This document shows, one piece after another, positions 34,486 to 47,363 of a DNA stretch of 64,000 bases (positions are counted from its first letter, which is position 1; each line of letters opens with the position of its first letter). The notes beneath the pieces are model-generated. The model did no database searches, was not told the origin of the DNA, and saw only the letters and a program-made list of their open reading frames with translations. The translations under genes and the position numbers were made by a program. The stretch is taken from assembly GCF_009905375.1 (NCBI RefSeq), contig NC_133647.1, positions 130,922,673-130,986,672 of the forward strand, given 5' to 3'. The DNA comes from Apium graveolens. Taxonomy: Eukaryota > Streptophyta > Magnoliopsida > Apiales > Apiaceae.

Positions 34486-36487
34486 TATAACGACTCGTAT
34501 ACTTTTATATTATTAAAAAATGTAATTATTAAATAATTAATCAAATAAAATATATGTAATTTATGGTGTACTGGGTTGCTCGCATAATTAAATTATTGAG
34601 TTGTACTGAATTGTTTCCATTTTTAAAAGTGAATTTAATGCAAATTTATTTGCACAAATATTTGGAATGTCTCTAAAATTATTTTTATAGTTTTATAATT
34701 ACAATAATTGTTTATGGGATTTTATAAAATTTAGAAATCAATATTTCATCAATTATTTAACCCTATATGATTTTCTCATTGCATTTATTCGTAAAACCCG
34801 TATTTAATTCCAGAATTCTTCAAAAATTATGAAACTCATATTTATTTAAGTTGGGAATATTCCAAAAAATTTAAAATTCTTTTCGAAATTTTTGGGATTA
34901 ATTTCACCCGCTCGTCGATTCATTTAATTGATAAATGCAGGTATAAACTGCATTTCAGAAATTAATTTAAAATTATGAAATTTATGTTTTTTATAAACTT
35001 CGGGATATTTATAACATTTTAAGACTATTTTCGAGATTTTCTGAATTTGTTTTAAGTGCAGCTCGGTTCGTTAATTATGAAATGTGGGTACGAGTCGTGT
35101 TTCAAGAATAGTTTAAAAATTATAAAAAATTTATTTTATTAGTTTTTATTTATTCCGGGAATTATAAAATTAGTCTGGCAATTTTCTGGGTTATTTTCAA
35201 TTTCAAATATATCCTTTAAAATCCAATTTCGGGACAAAGACCGGGTCACGGGAAGTTCATATCAATTTATTCTGATACGTGTCGAAATTTCTATTACTCC
35301 GCAGACACATGTAAGCAGCATAAATATTTAAAAAATAATAATAAAACAACAGATACAACCCTTGTATCACCCACCTCTCTCAACCTTAATCTCTCTGATT
35401 TAATCTCTCTAATTAATCTCTCGGGAATCTCTGCTCTCCCTCTCTCGATTAGCTCTCTCTATCTATACCTCCTGTCTTCTCTCCCTGTTTTTCTCTGGGT
35501 TTCCTCCATCTGTTTCCCCCTGTACGCCTCCGTTTTCTCGGGAATTTCCGGTGGGTTCTCCGGTGATCTACCTCTATTTCATTCTCTCGGCTTAGCATCT
35601 ATATATATACAAGATTATATGTATATATATATATATATTGAGTCTGTTGGATGATTGTTGTGTGTGCAATCTGTGTGTGTGTGCGTGTTAGTGTGTGTGT
35701 CGTGTATGTGTGTGTGAGTTGCGCGCGGAGGCGCGTGTGTGACTAGGAGAGTAGCCTGTGTTGATTATTGCCTGTTGATTCGTTCTGTTGTATTCTGAAT
35801 TTAATTTTTATTTTGCAGGCTTTATTTGATTACCGTTTCGTGATATCAATAAATTTGTGCAGGATTATATTACTAATCGGTGGAGTTCGTGTTGGAACCT
35901 GAATTAATCGGGTACCCGCGGATTTTACCGCCGTCTGTGATGAATTTCGACGAGCGGATGGTGGACGATGATGATGTTTATCTGAATCCTAATATTTTTA
36001 AAATAAATAATTTAATTTGTAAAATTATTTTTGAAACAAGAAATTAGTTATTTTAAATCGAAGTTGGGCACATAATTTTGATGGTGAATTGTGACTACTG
36101 GATTAATGGCTTTGGTGAATGATTGGTCGTGATTTGACTTCGATTGTATTCGACGGGTAGTCCGATAAACAAAGGAAACGTTGCCCGATTTTCGGGAACG
36201 TATCCTGTAAAATGTCGGAAATACCAATCGAATGTGTATAGCCATATAATTATAAATAAAATATTTTGTAAAATTTAAATGACAACCTGTTTCCTAAAAT
36301 GACGGGTATAGGTATTTTCCGAAAAATATTATCAAACCGGTTTGTGAATACGTGAACCCTGATTGTTATGTGTGACATACTAATATGTGCATTATTGAGT
36401 CGAGATTTATTATCGTACGGGTAGAGTTGATATCAAGGATATGTCAACCATACCTAGACGTCTAACCTAGAGCATTTCGACCCTGTA

Positions 36488-36492
36488 GGTTC
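36488..36492. repeat. Left TSD of copia-2 (GGTTC)
   Basis: GGTTC before the 5' LTR and again at 44471-44475 after the 3' LTR; the uninterrupted site is visible in the 5' LTR of Tekay-A near 16334. Confidence 0.92.
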
Positions 36493-38167
36493 TGAAAGGA
36501 ATATGTCCTAAGTCCAATCATGTATTAGGATTTAGGAATAACTTTTATGTAATCTGTTTTGATTTCATTGATATTAATAAAGACTTGTTTTGTTTTTATT
36601 ACGGGCTTTATCTATTTAAGTGTTTAAATAAGATATACCATAGTTTAGAGTAAAGCTTTTTATGGATTATGATGAGATCATAATAGTGAGACCTAAAAAG
36701 ATGATAACTCTAAACTTAAATAGTTCCTAGTCATAGGATTACTAACTGGTAATTAATAATCCGCAAAGATCGGTACATACTATGCTTGCTTCATTATGAA
36801 GGATGTCTGTTCTCATAGACATTTGTGTGGTGACACTATAGCTAGTATGTAGGTGCTTATTATAGAATAAGTTCACTGAACATGACTCGCCCAGCTGAAC
36901 AACTGATGGAGTTCACTCCTGTGTCAGCAGTTGTTCGCTTAGTGATAGTTGTACAAGTATCCTTAGATTAAAGGTCATCATAGTCATCTTGTTTACACTG
37001 AACTATGCTTTGGTTTAGTTCTTAGTCTCTAGGGACAATTATTAGGGCTCTTCTGGGTATAGTAATTTGTACACGAAGATAGTGTATGATCAATAAAGGA
37101 TCTACCCCTTCCAGTGAAGGAAGCGAATGTTCAAGGCTGATCCACTTATGCTAGTTCAAGAATCTCTGGCCAGAGTAAATGAAATTAGAAAGGAGTTTCT
37201 AATTTGCATAGAACTACGCATAGTAAATGGTAAGCAAAGTGATTGAATTAGATAGGCTTGACACGAGATCCATGCCTTGTATTTAATCGGGACATTGTAG
37301 GGTAGAAGGAGTTTATTGTACGGTAACTATTCACTGAATAGGTTCTTGGTATTCTAAGCAGTGAATTCATATTATCCGGATAGTCGCGATATGCTGAGAA
37401 GTATCCCTCACGATGTAGAATAAATGTGATTAATTAATTAATCATATTTAATAAATTAGAGAATTTATATAAATAATGATAAAATAGTTTTATTATTATT
37501 TATTTCTACTACCGGCTTAATATTGAACCTACAGGGTCACACCATAAAAAGAGAATGATTTAATGGTGGAGGAATTAATTAATAATGGCTAAATAATTAT
37601 TTATTTGTGAAATAAATAATTAATTGGAAAATTTAATAATTGATTAAATGAGATTTAATTGATTATAAATTAATTAAGAAAAGTTCTTAATATTATTAAT
37701 TAAAGGATTTAATTTTTGGAAATTAAATCAAGAGAGAGAATTATTTCTAAAGTGTTTAGAAAAAGGATTAATAATTAAAAGGTATTTTAATTATTAATGA
37801 GAATAATAAATGGGATAATAATAATAATATTTATGGGAAAATTTCAGCTGAAAATTTTGCCTATAAATACACTATTATAGACCCTATTTTATTCTAACCC
37901 ACATCTAACCCGAAAACCCAAAAAGTTTGGAAAACCCAATTCCCTCCACCTCCTTCCTCCTCCTTAACATCGTTTTCTTGGTGGATACCGGTGGAGTGCT
38001 TCACACTTGAGGAGCAACTGCTAAGGATCTCTGATCGTTGTCTCCGAATTATTTTTAAAGGTTAGATTCGATCCCTCGAATTTTTATTCACGATTTATAT
38101 GCTTTTATTTGGATTTTGTATGTGTAAAAGTGTTTTGCCATGACCCCGCTGCGTTTAAAATCCAACA
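36493..38167 (+). repeat. 5' LTR of copia-2
   Basis: 1675 bp; TATA box at 37862-37869 preceded by the TTTCAGCTGAAA palindrome. Confidence 0.95.
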
Positions 38168-38168
38168 A

Positions 38169-38180
38169 TGGTATCAGAGC
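38169..38180 (+). promoter_or_regulatory. Primer-binding site of copia-2
   Basis: TGGTATCAGAGC one base after the LTR, complementary to initiator tRNA-Met. Confidence 0.93.
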
Positions 38181-38454
38181 GTAGGTTGTATGCATATAGA
38201 TCTGTGGTAAAAATTTCAGAATTTTATGTGCTTGTATGAATTAATTATGATTTTTACAAGTTATATCATGGATTAATTTTGTCTGATGAGAAATCGTTTC
38301 TCAGAATAATTTTGAATGTTGATCTAGGTTCTACAGGTGTTGTAGATCGTCTGGGTATTTTTTTCATAATTTTAGGATGTATAGATTTTTTATTATGAAT
38401 TTTTGAAGTTTTTACAATTAAATTCGTAATTAAATAATTATATATATATATATG

Positions 38455-38812
38455 AATTGTTTGTATGTATATATCTGGGTTGTTGCTGCTGCTATTAAAA
38501 GAGAAAAGACAATGTCTGCTGCATGGAAAAAGACAGAAGTCAGATGTACGGCGGAACGGGTTTCGAGAAGAATGGCGGCTGCTAAAAAAAAATATATATA
38601 TATAGGGGTGTCACGCATTCCATGAATGCGTTACACACCTGTGGCGCATTCATGGAATGCGTTACACCTTTTAAATGGCTTAAAAGGCGTGTAACGCATT
38701 ACCGGAATACGTTACAGGGCTTGTAACGCGTTCCTGTAATGCGTTACAGCCCAACTGTTTACATTAAAATTGATTTTCTGGGAGTTTCGTAACTCCGTTT
38801 TGGGCGTGCAAT
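38455..38812 (+). repeat. Copia-2 variable leader block with four GTAACGC/GCGTTAC hairpins
   Basis: This occupies the place of the GC-rich block of copia-1 but shares no alignable sequence with it. It contains four consecutive inverted repeats: CGCATTC-CAT-GAATGCG at 38614-38630, CGCATTC-ATG-GAATGCG at 38645-38661, a TGTAACGCATT/AATACGTTACA pair at about 38690-38715, and a TGTAACGC/GCGTTACA pair at about 38722-38747. Homology to copia-1 resumes at CCGTTGGATTC. Confidence 0.8.
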
Positions 38813-40012
38813 ATACCGTTGGATTCATTTTTCCGAGACGGATCTAATGGAGTGATCAATTTTAGTTTATATAAAATTTTTGAACTGTTTATATTCCATG
38901 AAGTGTTTTAAAGCTGTTTTTGATCGTTTGAATTGATTTTAAATGCTTCTTGTGATACATAAAGATGTATATTGCTTGTTCTAATGTGCTAGATGATGTA
39001 ACATGCCTACCTTGATGTTTATTCATGTTGATATATGTGATATATGCTTAGTTTATCATGCGATGATAGATTTAGGTGAACTTAAATAAACATAAGGCGT
39101 TTGTTAGACAACCTAGTATAGTGAAATTGTTTCATAACCTTAATAATAATATTATGAATACAATCATGAGATTCTTGTATTTATGAAACACGTAATTGAA
39201 TATGAATTTTCGATATGAGAGAAAGGATGATTCTGTCAACAACAGATTTTTATCTGTAAGAAAGGGTTATTAAGTGACGCCTCTTGACAATGCTCCACCC
39301 GATCTGGGAATCATCTGATTATTGATTATTGATTTGAAATATTTAATTTAAAAGGAAGAATCTCTTTATAATATGATTATAATTGTAACGTAATATAATC
39401 CCTCTAAAATTAAATAATATCAAGTAGTAATTGGTCAATGACACAACGGGTTTGTGTCGGTCATAGCCTTCCAACATGGTAGAAAGTAGTTCTTATTTTT
39501 GAATCATTGTCATTTCGTGCCACAGCCGAGGGCTTTGATTTCGAAATAAGAAATACTTGTCTATTACATAGAGATGTGTACATTGAATAAGAATCTAAAG
39601 GTCGTTACGTGCCACAGTCGTGGGCCTTTGGGGACTGATTCAATTGTACGGAATATTGGGTTAGACTTGACTTAGAATATTGAGTTTGTCATGCCACAGC
39701 CGTGACTCAATTATTCAAGAGGCTAAAGTTTGATTAGGGAATAACATTAGATGTAATTGACAAGAGTTGTCTGCCTATTGAACATTACATGGCATTTCGT
39801 GCCACAGCCGGGGTTGTGTAATGGAATGTAGGATCCCTATTCCCACTAGCATTATGAATGCTTAATTTTTCATGTAGGGGTTGAATAAATTAAGAAAACT
39901 AGTGGGAGCCACTTATGAATAAAGACCCGATTCATATAGTGTTTTGAAATGAAATCGAATATTTGCTAAGTGTTGTTATGTGTTTATCATTTACAGATTT
40001 ACTTTGTACGTT

Positions 40013-40885
40013 ATGTCTTCTGCACTATCACTCAGGAGCATACTAGATGCTCACAAATTGACTGGTCCTAATTATGCTGACTGGCTTCGAAACTTGAGAA
40101 TTGTTCTTAGGATTGAGAAGCTGGAATACGTGATTGACTCACCTAAGCCTACTGAACCTGCTAGTGATGCACATAATGATGAACATGTTGTGTATCGTAA
40201 GTGGATAGATGATGCAAATGTTGCTCAATGCATCATGCTAGCTTCCATGAACATTGAGCTACAGAAGCAACATGAGCATATGGATGCTCACACTATCCTC
40301 ATGCATCTACAAGAGTTGTATGATGTGGCGGGGAGGATAGCTCGATATGAGATATCGAAGGAGCTGTTCGGTTGTAGGATGTCTGAGGGATCATCTGTGA
40401 ATGACCATGTACTTAAGATGATCAATTTGATTGAACGTCTTGGACAACTTGGTTTTGCCATGGATGGGGAGCTGAGCCAAGACTTGGTCTTGCAATCGCT
40501 TCCGAGTTCGTTCTCGCAGTTTGTTGTGAACTTTCACATGAATAAGTTGGATGTCAGCCTGCCTGAACTCCACAACATGTTGAAGACTGCGGAATCAAAT
40601 TTTCCCCCTAAGAAGAGTTCTGTTCTTCTAATTGGTGAAGGTTCCAATCCTAAGAAAAGGAAGAGGAACCCTTCCAAGAAGAAGAAAGTAGGTGAGAAAA
40701 CGCCGGTTCCACCAAAAGCTGAAGACCCCAAGAGCAAAGTTGTTTGCTTTTACTGTAACAAGGTGGGGCACTGGAAGAGGAACTGCAAGGTTTACCTTGC
40801 AGAAATGAAGAAGAAGAAGGGTAGTGGGACTACCGCTTCTGATTTAGGTATGTTCATGATAGAAGTGAATATGTCATTAAATTAA
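40013..40885 (+). CDS. Copia-2 gag, intact (290 aa)
   Basis: The only undamaged coding region in the window. ATG at 40013 is chosen because homology to copia-1 gag begins there; an AG preceded by TTTATCATTTAC lies 14 bases upstream and could be a splice acceptor. The product starts MSSALSLRSILDAHKLTGPN, a copia gag N-terminus, and continues through the gag core and a basic region KKRKRNPSKKKK. It has a CCHC zinc knuckle CFYCNKVGHWKRNC at about residues 244-257 and ends at TAA 40883-40885. Gag packages element RNA in cytoplasmic particles. The protease motif WVLDTACGSH follows in the same frame directly after the stop. Confidence 0.9.
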   Translation: MSSALSLRSILDAHKLTGPNYADWLRNLRIVLRIEKLEYVIDSPKPTEPASDAHNDEHVVYRKWIDDANVAQCIMLASMNIELQKQHEHMDAHTILMHLQELYDVAGRIARYEISKELFGCRMSEGSSVNDHVLKMINLIERLGQLGFAMDGELSQDLVLQSLPSSFSQFVVNFHMNKLDVSLPELHNMLKTAESNFPPKKSSVLLIGEGSNPKKRKRNPSKKKKVGEKTPVPPKAEDPKSKVVCFYCNKVGHWKRNCKVYLAEMKKKKGSGTTASDLGMFMIEVNMSLN

Positions 40886-42780
40886 ATTTCTACTTGGGTA
40901 TTAGATACCGCCTGTGGTTCTCATATCTGCAATTTGTTGCAGGGACCAAGGAGAAGTAGGACTCTTGAGGAAGAGGAGGTGATTCTACTGATGAGAAATG
41001 GAGCAAGAGTTGCTGCTGAAGATGTAGAATCATTTCATTTACATAGGCCTACGGGCAAAACTATTGTTTGAAATAATTGTTATTTTGTTCCCTCGATTGT
41101 GAGGAATATTATTCCCATGTTAGACTTGGCTGGATTTTCATTTATTATTGAGAATAATGAATGTTCTATTCTTAGAGATAATATTCTTTATGGACGTAGT
41201 GCTTTAAATAATGGTTTGTATGTATGTGACATAATTTATTTCAGATTGAACAAACTAATAAAAGAAAAGGGATGATGAAAATCTCACTTTATAGTGGCAT
41301 TGCAGTCTCCATTTAGTAGACATGGAGAGAGGGCTGCAAATTTGCTAGGAATGGTACACACAGATGTATGTGGACCAATGTCTACGCAAGCCATGGGTGG
41401 ATTTTCATACTTCATTACTTTCATAGATGATAGATCTGGATTCGGATATGTGTTTGATGAAACACAAGTCTGAGGCCTTTGAAAAGTTCAAAGAATATAA
41501 GTATGAAGTGGAGAAACAACCAAACATAGTATTATAACTCTTCAATTAGATCGAGGTGGTGAATACTTGAACGGAGAGTTTCTGGATTATTTCAAAGTAA
41601 ATGGTATAGTCTCTCAGTGGACTCCTCCAGATTAGAATCTGAAAGGAGAAATCGAACTTTGTTAGACATAGTTCGGTCCATGATGAGCTATGCAAATCTT
41701 CCAGTATTCCTATAGGGTTATGCATTGGAAACCTCAGCATATTTACTGAATATGGTGCCTTCCAAAATCTGTTCCTCAAACTCCGTATGAGATATGGAAA
41801 GAAAGGAAACCGAGTCTTAAACACGTTAAGATTTGGGGATGTCCAGCTATGTCAAGTAAGTTGACCCAGATAAGCTGGAATATCGATCCGTAAAATGTAG
41901 TTTTGTGGGATATCCTAAAGAGACTTTAGGGTATTACTTTTGCACCGATCATCGGGTGTTTGTCTCCAGACATGCTACCTTCTTGGAAAAGGAGTTTATC
42001 CTTGAAGGAAACAGTGGGAGCAAAATTGAACTTGATGAAGTTCAAGAAGCACAAACTACTACAGATCGAGTGGAAACACCTATTCTGACTAAACAACCTT
42101 TTGTGGAATAGCCCATTCATAGATCAGGGAGAGTGTCTCGCCAATCTGAGAGGTAATATGGCCTTGTCATTGAGAATGACAATGAGTTGTCGATCATTGA
42201 TGATGACGACCCTGTAACCTATAATGAGGCTATGAGTAGTGTTGACTCAGAGAAATGGCATAGTGCCATGAAATCCAGAATGGAATCTATGTATACGGTA
42301 TACAAATGATAGATTATAGCAGATGGCCAGGTGGAGACCTATAAGGCCAGGCTTTTGGCAAAAGGATTCAAACAAAGGCAATGGATTGACTTTGATGAAA
42401 CTTTTTACCTATAGCCCTGTTAAAATCAGTTCGGATTTTGCTTGCGATTGCTGCATATAGCCAGATGGTTTTCTTTCCAAGGGAAATGAAAGCCTATTGT
42501 GTAAGCTCATGCGAACCATATATGATTTAAAGCAAGCTTCTCGAAAGATGGAACATTCGTTTTGATGAGACAATCAAAGAGTTTGATTTTATCAAAAACG
42601 TAGATGAACCATGTGTCTATAAAAGGGATAGTGGGAGTGCGGTAACATTTCTTGTATTGTATTGAAATAGAGTTGACACACATAATAACATAGCAGACCC
42701 ACTCACAAAGCTACTTTATGAAAGTCACTTTGATCGTCATAAAGACAAGATGGGTATTAGATACCAGAGTGATTGGCTTT
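40886..42780 (+). pseudogene. Copia-2 pol remnants with RT/RNase H deletion
   Basis: Protease DTA at 40904-40912, in frame with gag but behind its stop. Integrase core near 41326-41515 (LLGMVHTDVCGPM, FITFIDDRSGFGY), then a damaged second half with several stops. The linker is at 41905-42111, an RT start near 42190-42290, a short RT stretch near 42440-42660, and then the same jump into the RNase H C-terminal segment as in copia-1 (near 42661-42673). The YVDD catalytic motif is absent. Copia-2 keeps about 70 bp of RT near 42450-42525 that copia-1 has lost. Confidence 0.85.
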
Positions 42781-42796
42781 AGTACAAGTGGGAGAT

Positions 42797-44470
42797 TGAA
42801 AGGAATATATCCTAAGTCCAATCATGTATTAGGATTTAGGAATAACTTTTATGTAATTTGTTTTGATTTCATTGATATTAATAAAGACTTGTTTTGTTTT
42901 TATTACGGGCTTTATCTATTTAAGTGTTTAAATAAGATATACCATAGTTTAGAGTAAAGCTTTTTATGGATTATGATGAGATCATAATAGTGAGACCTAA
43001 AAAGATGATAACTCTAAACTTAAATAGTTCCTGGTCATAGGATTACTAACTGGTAATTAATAATCCGCAAAGATCGGTACATACTATGCTTGCTTCATTA
43101 TGAAGGATGTCTGTTCTCATAGACATTTGTGTGGTGACACTATAGCTAGTATGTAGGTGCTTATTATAGAATAAGTTCACTGAACATGACTCGCCCAGCT
43201 GAACAACTGATGGAGTTCAATCACGTGTCAGCAGTTGTTCGCTTAGTGATAGTTGTACAAGTATCCTTAGACTTGAGGTCATCATAGTCATCTTGTGTAC
43301 ACTGAACTATGCTTTGGTTTAGTTCTTAGTCTCTAGGGACAATTATTAGGGCTCTTCTGGGTATAGTAATTTGTACACGAAGATAGTGTATGATCAATAA
43401 AGGATCTACCACTTCCAGTGAAGGAAGCGAATGTTCAAGGCTGATCTACTTATGCTAGTTCAGGAATCTCTGGCCAGAGTAAATGAAATTAGAAAGGAGT
43501 TTCTAATTTGCATAGAACTACGCATAGTAAATGGTAAGCAAAGTGATTGAATTAGATAGGCTTGACACGAGATCCATGCCTTGTATTTAATCGGGACATT
43601 GTAGGGTAGAAGGAGTTTATTGTACGCTAACTATTCACTGAATAGGTTCTTGGTATTCTAAGCAGTGAATTCATATTATCCGGATAGTCGCGATATGCTG
43701 AGAAGTATCCCTCACGATGTAGAATAAATGTGATTAATTAATTAATCATATTTAATAAATTAGAGAATTTATATAAATAATGATAAAATAGTTTTATTAT
43801 TATTTATTTCTACTACCGGCTTAATATTGAACCTATAGGGTCACACCATAAAAAGAGAATGATTTAATGGTGGAGGAATTAATTAATAATGGCTAAATAA
43901 TTATTTATTTGTGAAATAAATAATTAATTGGCAAATTTAATAATTGATTAAATGAGATTTAATTGATTATAAATTAATTAAGAAAAATTCTTAATATTAT
44001 TAATTAAAGGATTTAATTTTTGGAAATTAAATCAAGAGTGAGAATTATTTCTAAAGTGTTTAGAAAAAGGATTAATAATTAAAAGGTGTTTTAATTATTA
44101 ATGAGATAATAAATGGGATAATAATAATAATATTTATGGGAAAATTTCAGCTGAAAATTTTGCCTATAAATACACTATTATAGACCCTATTTTATTCTAA
44201 CCCACATCTAACCCGAAAACCCAAAAAGTTTGGAAAACCCAATTCTCTCCACCTCCTTCTTCCTCCTTAACATCGTTTTCTTGGTGGATACCGGTGGAGT
44301 GCTTCACACTTGAGGAGCAACTGCTAAGGATCTCTGATCGTTGTCTCCGAATTATTTTTAAAGGTTAGATTCGATCCCTCGAATTTTTTTTCACGATTTA
44401 TATGCTTTTATTTGGATTTTGTATGTGTAAAATTGTTTTGCCATGACCCCGCTGCGTTTAAAATCCAACA
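42797..44470 (+). repeat. 3' LTR of copia-2
   Basis: 1674 bp; followed by GGTTC and the remainder of the Tekay-A 3' LTR. Confidence 0.95.
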
Positions 44471-45833
44471 GGTTCTAGTCGGGAAACCGAAAGTGACGTC
44501 GGATTAAGATAGCCTCGTGATCAGTTGACAAGCGCACCGAGGTTCCAAGCAAAGGACCTGACCGTTGAAGTCGGATCTGGGATAGTCTACTAATTAAGTG
44601 ATAAGCCCGAACGTTCGAGTCGATCCAATATCAGTCAGTGATGGTTGTAAAGCTCTACAAGGCAAGTACCCCTGGTCATTCTTTTATGGTTCAGTATATG
44701 TGAATAGCTAATATTTTAATCTCGCAATCGAACTTAAACGTTTTAAGTTACGTATCCCCTGTATTTGGAAATGTTGTTTAAAAATATGTTTTGGGGAAAA
44801 GTAACTTCTGAAAGCACCTATCTCTAAATGTGATTGAAATGAAAGGAAGTTTTGAATAGTGTGTTGTGACAGAATGGTTTTAAAAAGAGATAGGTGATAG
44901 TGATTTTGGAAACTGGATAAAGAGAAAGTTTTGATCCACATATGTCGTGAAAGGTTTTGATCCACCTATGTTTTGGAATGTATTGATCCACCTATGTCGT
45001 GGAACTTTGGAAGAGTAAAAAGGGAATTCAGTTGATCTATTTGAATTGAGTAGGCGTAAGTGGCTAATTCGGTTGGGCGCTCTGTTTAACCGATTAGTCC
45101 AGCGTTAGGGAAAGACCTAGCTAGTCTTTTCCCAAGTTCTGGAACACATTCTTTATTTTGGATGGTCGTTAGTCGATGTCCGGTAAGGATAGACTGATTA
45201 GCTATCTACACCCGTTGAACGTCCAATAGATTTGATTGATTCAATTTTAAAATTGTTTAACAAATCAACTTGTTTGAGACAGATGATTTGAAAATGAAAT
45301 AGCATGCTAAGATTTAACTCTGGTAATTATACATAGCACACGACTGATATTGTTATTTTTCAGAGCATGATAGTTTTGAATATCCAGTGTATAAATGTTT
45401 ACTTGGCTTTTGTGAACGAGCTATAATTTATGTTCCTATCACTGTTTTCTCATAAATTGTTTTACTTGTTATTCATATAGTGGTACTGCTGAGTAATTGA
45501 TTGCTCACCCTTGCAGAATGTTTTATATATGTATTGCAGATGCCTAGGAGATTCTTCCGCAATAGTTAGGACAGAGTCCCAGTTTCTTCCGTGTCAGGCT
45601 CCTCTGAGGTAGTTGTGTTGGACCGAAGATGGTTTATTGAGTTGTTGTATTAAGTTAGTTGTGTCAGGATGGTTTGATGTAAGTCGGTTTTGTAATATAT
45701 GTAACCTAAATCATATTTAAACCTGAAAAAGGTCTTCGTAAAGGGGTCATGTTTAATAATTTAGATTACATTATGTTTATTATTATTGATGTTGGTGACG
45801 TCAACTCCTGACCGCGGGGTTGAGGCCGTCACA

Positions 45834-45838
45834 CAAGC
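45834..45838. repeat. Right target-site duplication of Tekay-A (CAAGC)
   Basis: CAAGC directly after the LTR end; pairs with 14330-14334. Confidence 0.9.
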
Positions 45839-46250
45839 TATCAAAGCTTACCCTTGATGACCACATAGTATGATTTCTTCGTTGTTTTACCGAACTTGAT
45901 GCTCTTCTTTGCTTTGTATATATCATCATTTGACTCATCGTCGTCTCCCTTGGATCCTTTTCTTTCATTCTTTCTATAAACAATGATAAACTTTTTAACC
46001 ATATCCTCGATGGACTCGAACTGATCCTTCCCAGGCTTAAAAATGAATATGAACCTGATAAGATAAGAGTATATATGTTTAAGTGAAAACAAAATAGCTT
46101 GACAAAGAAGCCAGCGTGTCAGATTGCTATACCTTGAGTTACCGATCCTGGACATAATATTGTTGATGTAGTTTGTTCACAGGACTTATAGTCGTAATGT
46201 TGGGGTCCAAGACTTATAACAGATGCCCTACTAGCAATCTTATATGGTTT
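45839..46250 (-). pseudogene. Unrecognised minus-strand coding remnant right of the insertion
   Basis: On the minus strand, a possible acceptor (CTTATCAG) near 46056 opens a frame reading FIFIFKPGKDQFESIEDM. It then runs through a Lys/Asp/Ser-rich stretch to KKSYYVVIKGKL and TGA at 45841, at the Tekay-A target site. A further minus-strand stretch near 46180-46240 (SLGPQHYDYKSCEQ) also looks coding. If the 31.5-kb insertion is removed, the codons continue into the remnant at 14230-14334 after a one-base shift. I do not recognise the protein and no complete gene can be drawn. Confidence 0.35.
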
Positions 46251-47355
46251 GGAATTTGAAAAGGGTACTCTTTATTTTTAACTCTTTTAATCACTTTATC
46301 TAGTAAACCTAATAAACATGTTAACTACAAGTTTCTAGGATCATCCCAATTTCAGCCACACTGGTAGACTCCAAAATGCAAAGAAAATTGCTTTAAAATT
46401 AATTATATGTAAGGCAGATATCGCATAAGAATGCAGATACTTCACAGAGATATTCTACAGCTTCTCTAGTTGATAGCATCAGAAGTTCATAACTTGATAG
46501 AACGGTTAACCATTAATGATAAATACTCACATTCTTTAATAACAGGAAGACCACGTCGAGTTCACTGTGGGAATGGTGTGCCCAGTTTAAAATCACATGA
46601 AATACCAAAAAGAAGAACAAAACCAATCACATCTTCTTCCTCGGTTTGGTGAATGGAACATGTGGTATACACAACTCTTTCAACTACAGGTACTTGTTAG
46701 TAGAAAAACAGCAATTCATTTTTATAAAAGACTTGTTAGTGCATGAAATGTTAATCAACTTATGATCATATGACATCTCTGAATAACTAGAAGTGGCCAA
46801 TCAACACTCTTCTAATAAACAACTGTAGCATATGTGGGCATAAACTTACAAGAAATGCATGTTCTGGACCCATTTTCTAGAAGGAAGCAAGTTTTCTTAT
46901 CCTATGCATCTCACGTGGATCAATATGACCTACAAAAATAACAGGTATAAGAAACATAAGTTTAAACTAAGTCAGCTACCCTCAAGTCTATATCATTTTT
47001 CATTCGATCTATTATACATGTCAGTACGTATATATAAGCAGAAAACAATAACAAAATAAAAATAGGCATAGTCTAGTTACCCTGACTCACCACTTTGTAT
47101 AATTATTGCAGAGTGCAAGTGTACGTACAATAGAAAGTTAACAACTTCAGTTTCATCATTAAGAAACAGAAAGAAAACGATGTGCAGATTATATTGCAAA
47201 TGAAGCCTCCAACACAGTAAATCCACTTGCTTACCTGATGGACTAAGGATTTACTAATATAAAACAAAGTGTTCCAAAGAGTTGAAGTGACAGCGATACT
47301 GTTATATTAAAAGATAAGAGCTGAAATGATAAAAAAATGATTAATTTTAATTTTG
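46251..47355. other. Older non-coding or intronic sequence
   Basis: Mixed-composition sequence without LTR ends, tandem repeats or long frames. It may include introns of the decayed minus-strand locus. I see no feature to name. Confidence 0.35.
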
Positions 47356-47363
47356 TCTCCAAG

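Larger units (their letters stand above)
36493..44470 (+). mobile_element. Copia-2: second nested copy of the same copia family
   Basis: LTRs at 36493-38167 and 42797-44470 (1675 and 1674 bp) begin TGAAAGGAATAT and end AAATCCAACA. Primer site, leader, intact gag, pol remnants and polypurine tract are in the same order as copia-1. About 20 differences between its LTRs by eye suggest a similarly recent insertion. It lacks the solo LTR found in copia-1 and has a different leader block. Confidence 0.95.
14335..45833 (+). mobile_element. Tekay-A: chromovirus-like Ty3/gypsy element, host of the nest
   Basis: Long LTRs match at 14335-17697 and at 34486-36492 plus 44471-45833, and CAAGC is duplicated on both sides. 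Removing the two nested copia elements and one copy of each TSD leaves about 11.4 kb with a 4.6-kb internal region. The order is 5' LTR, PBS, non-coding leader, gag, zinc knuckles, remnants of RT and integrase, a chromodomain tail, PPT and 3' LTR. Protease and much of RT/RNase H/integrase are deleted or decayed. LTR length near 3.4 kb, the tRNA-Met primer site and a chromodomain-like tail fit the Tekay/Del chromovirus clade; the clade name is inference. Confidence 0.9.
34486..45833 (+). repeat. 3' LTR of Tekay-A, split by copia-2
   Basis: LTR sequence at 34486-36492 resumes at 44471 (one copy of GGTTC duplicated) and ends GGCCGTCACA at 45833. Without copia-2 its length is about 3365 bp, matching the 5' LTR, and the same internal landmarks are present. 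Confidence 0.92.
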
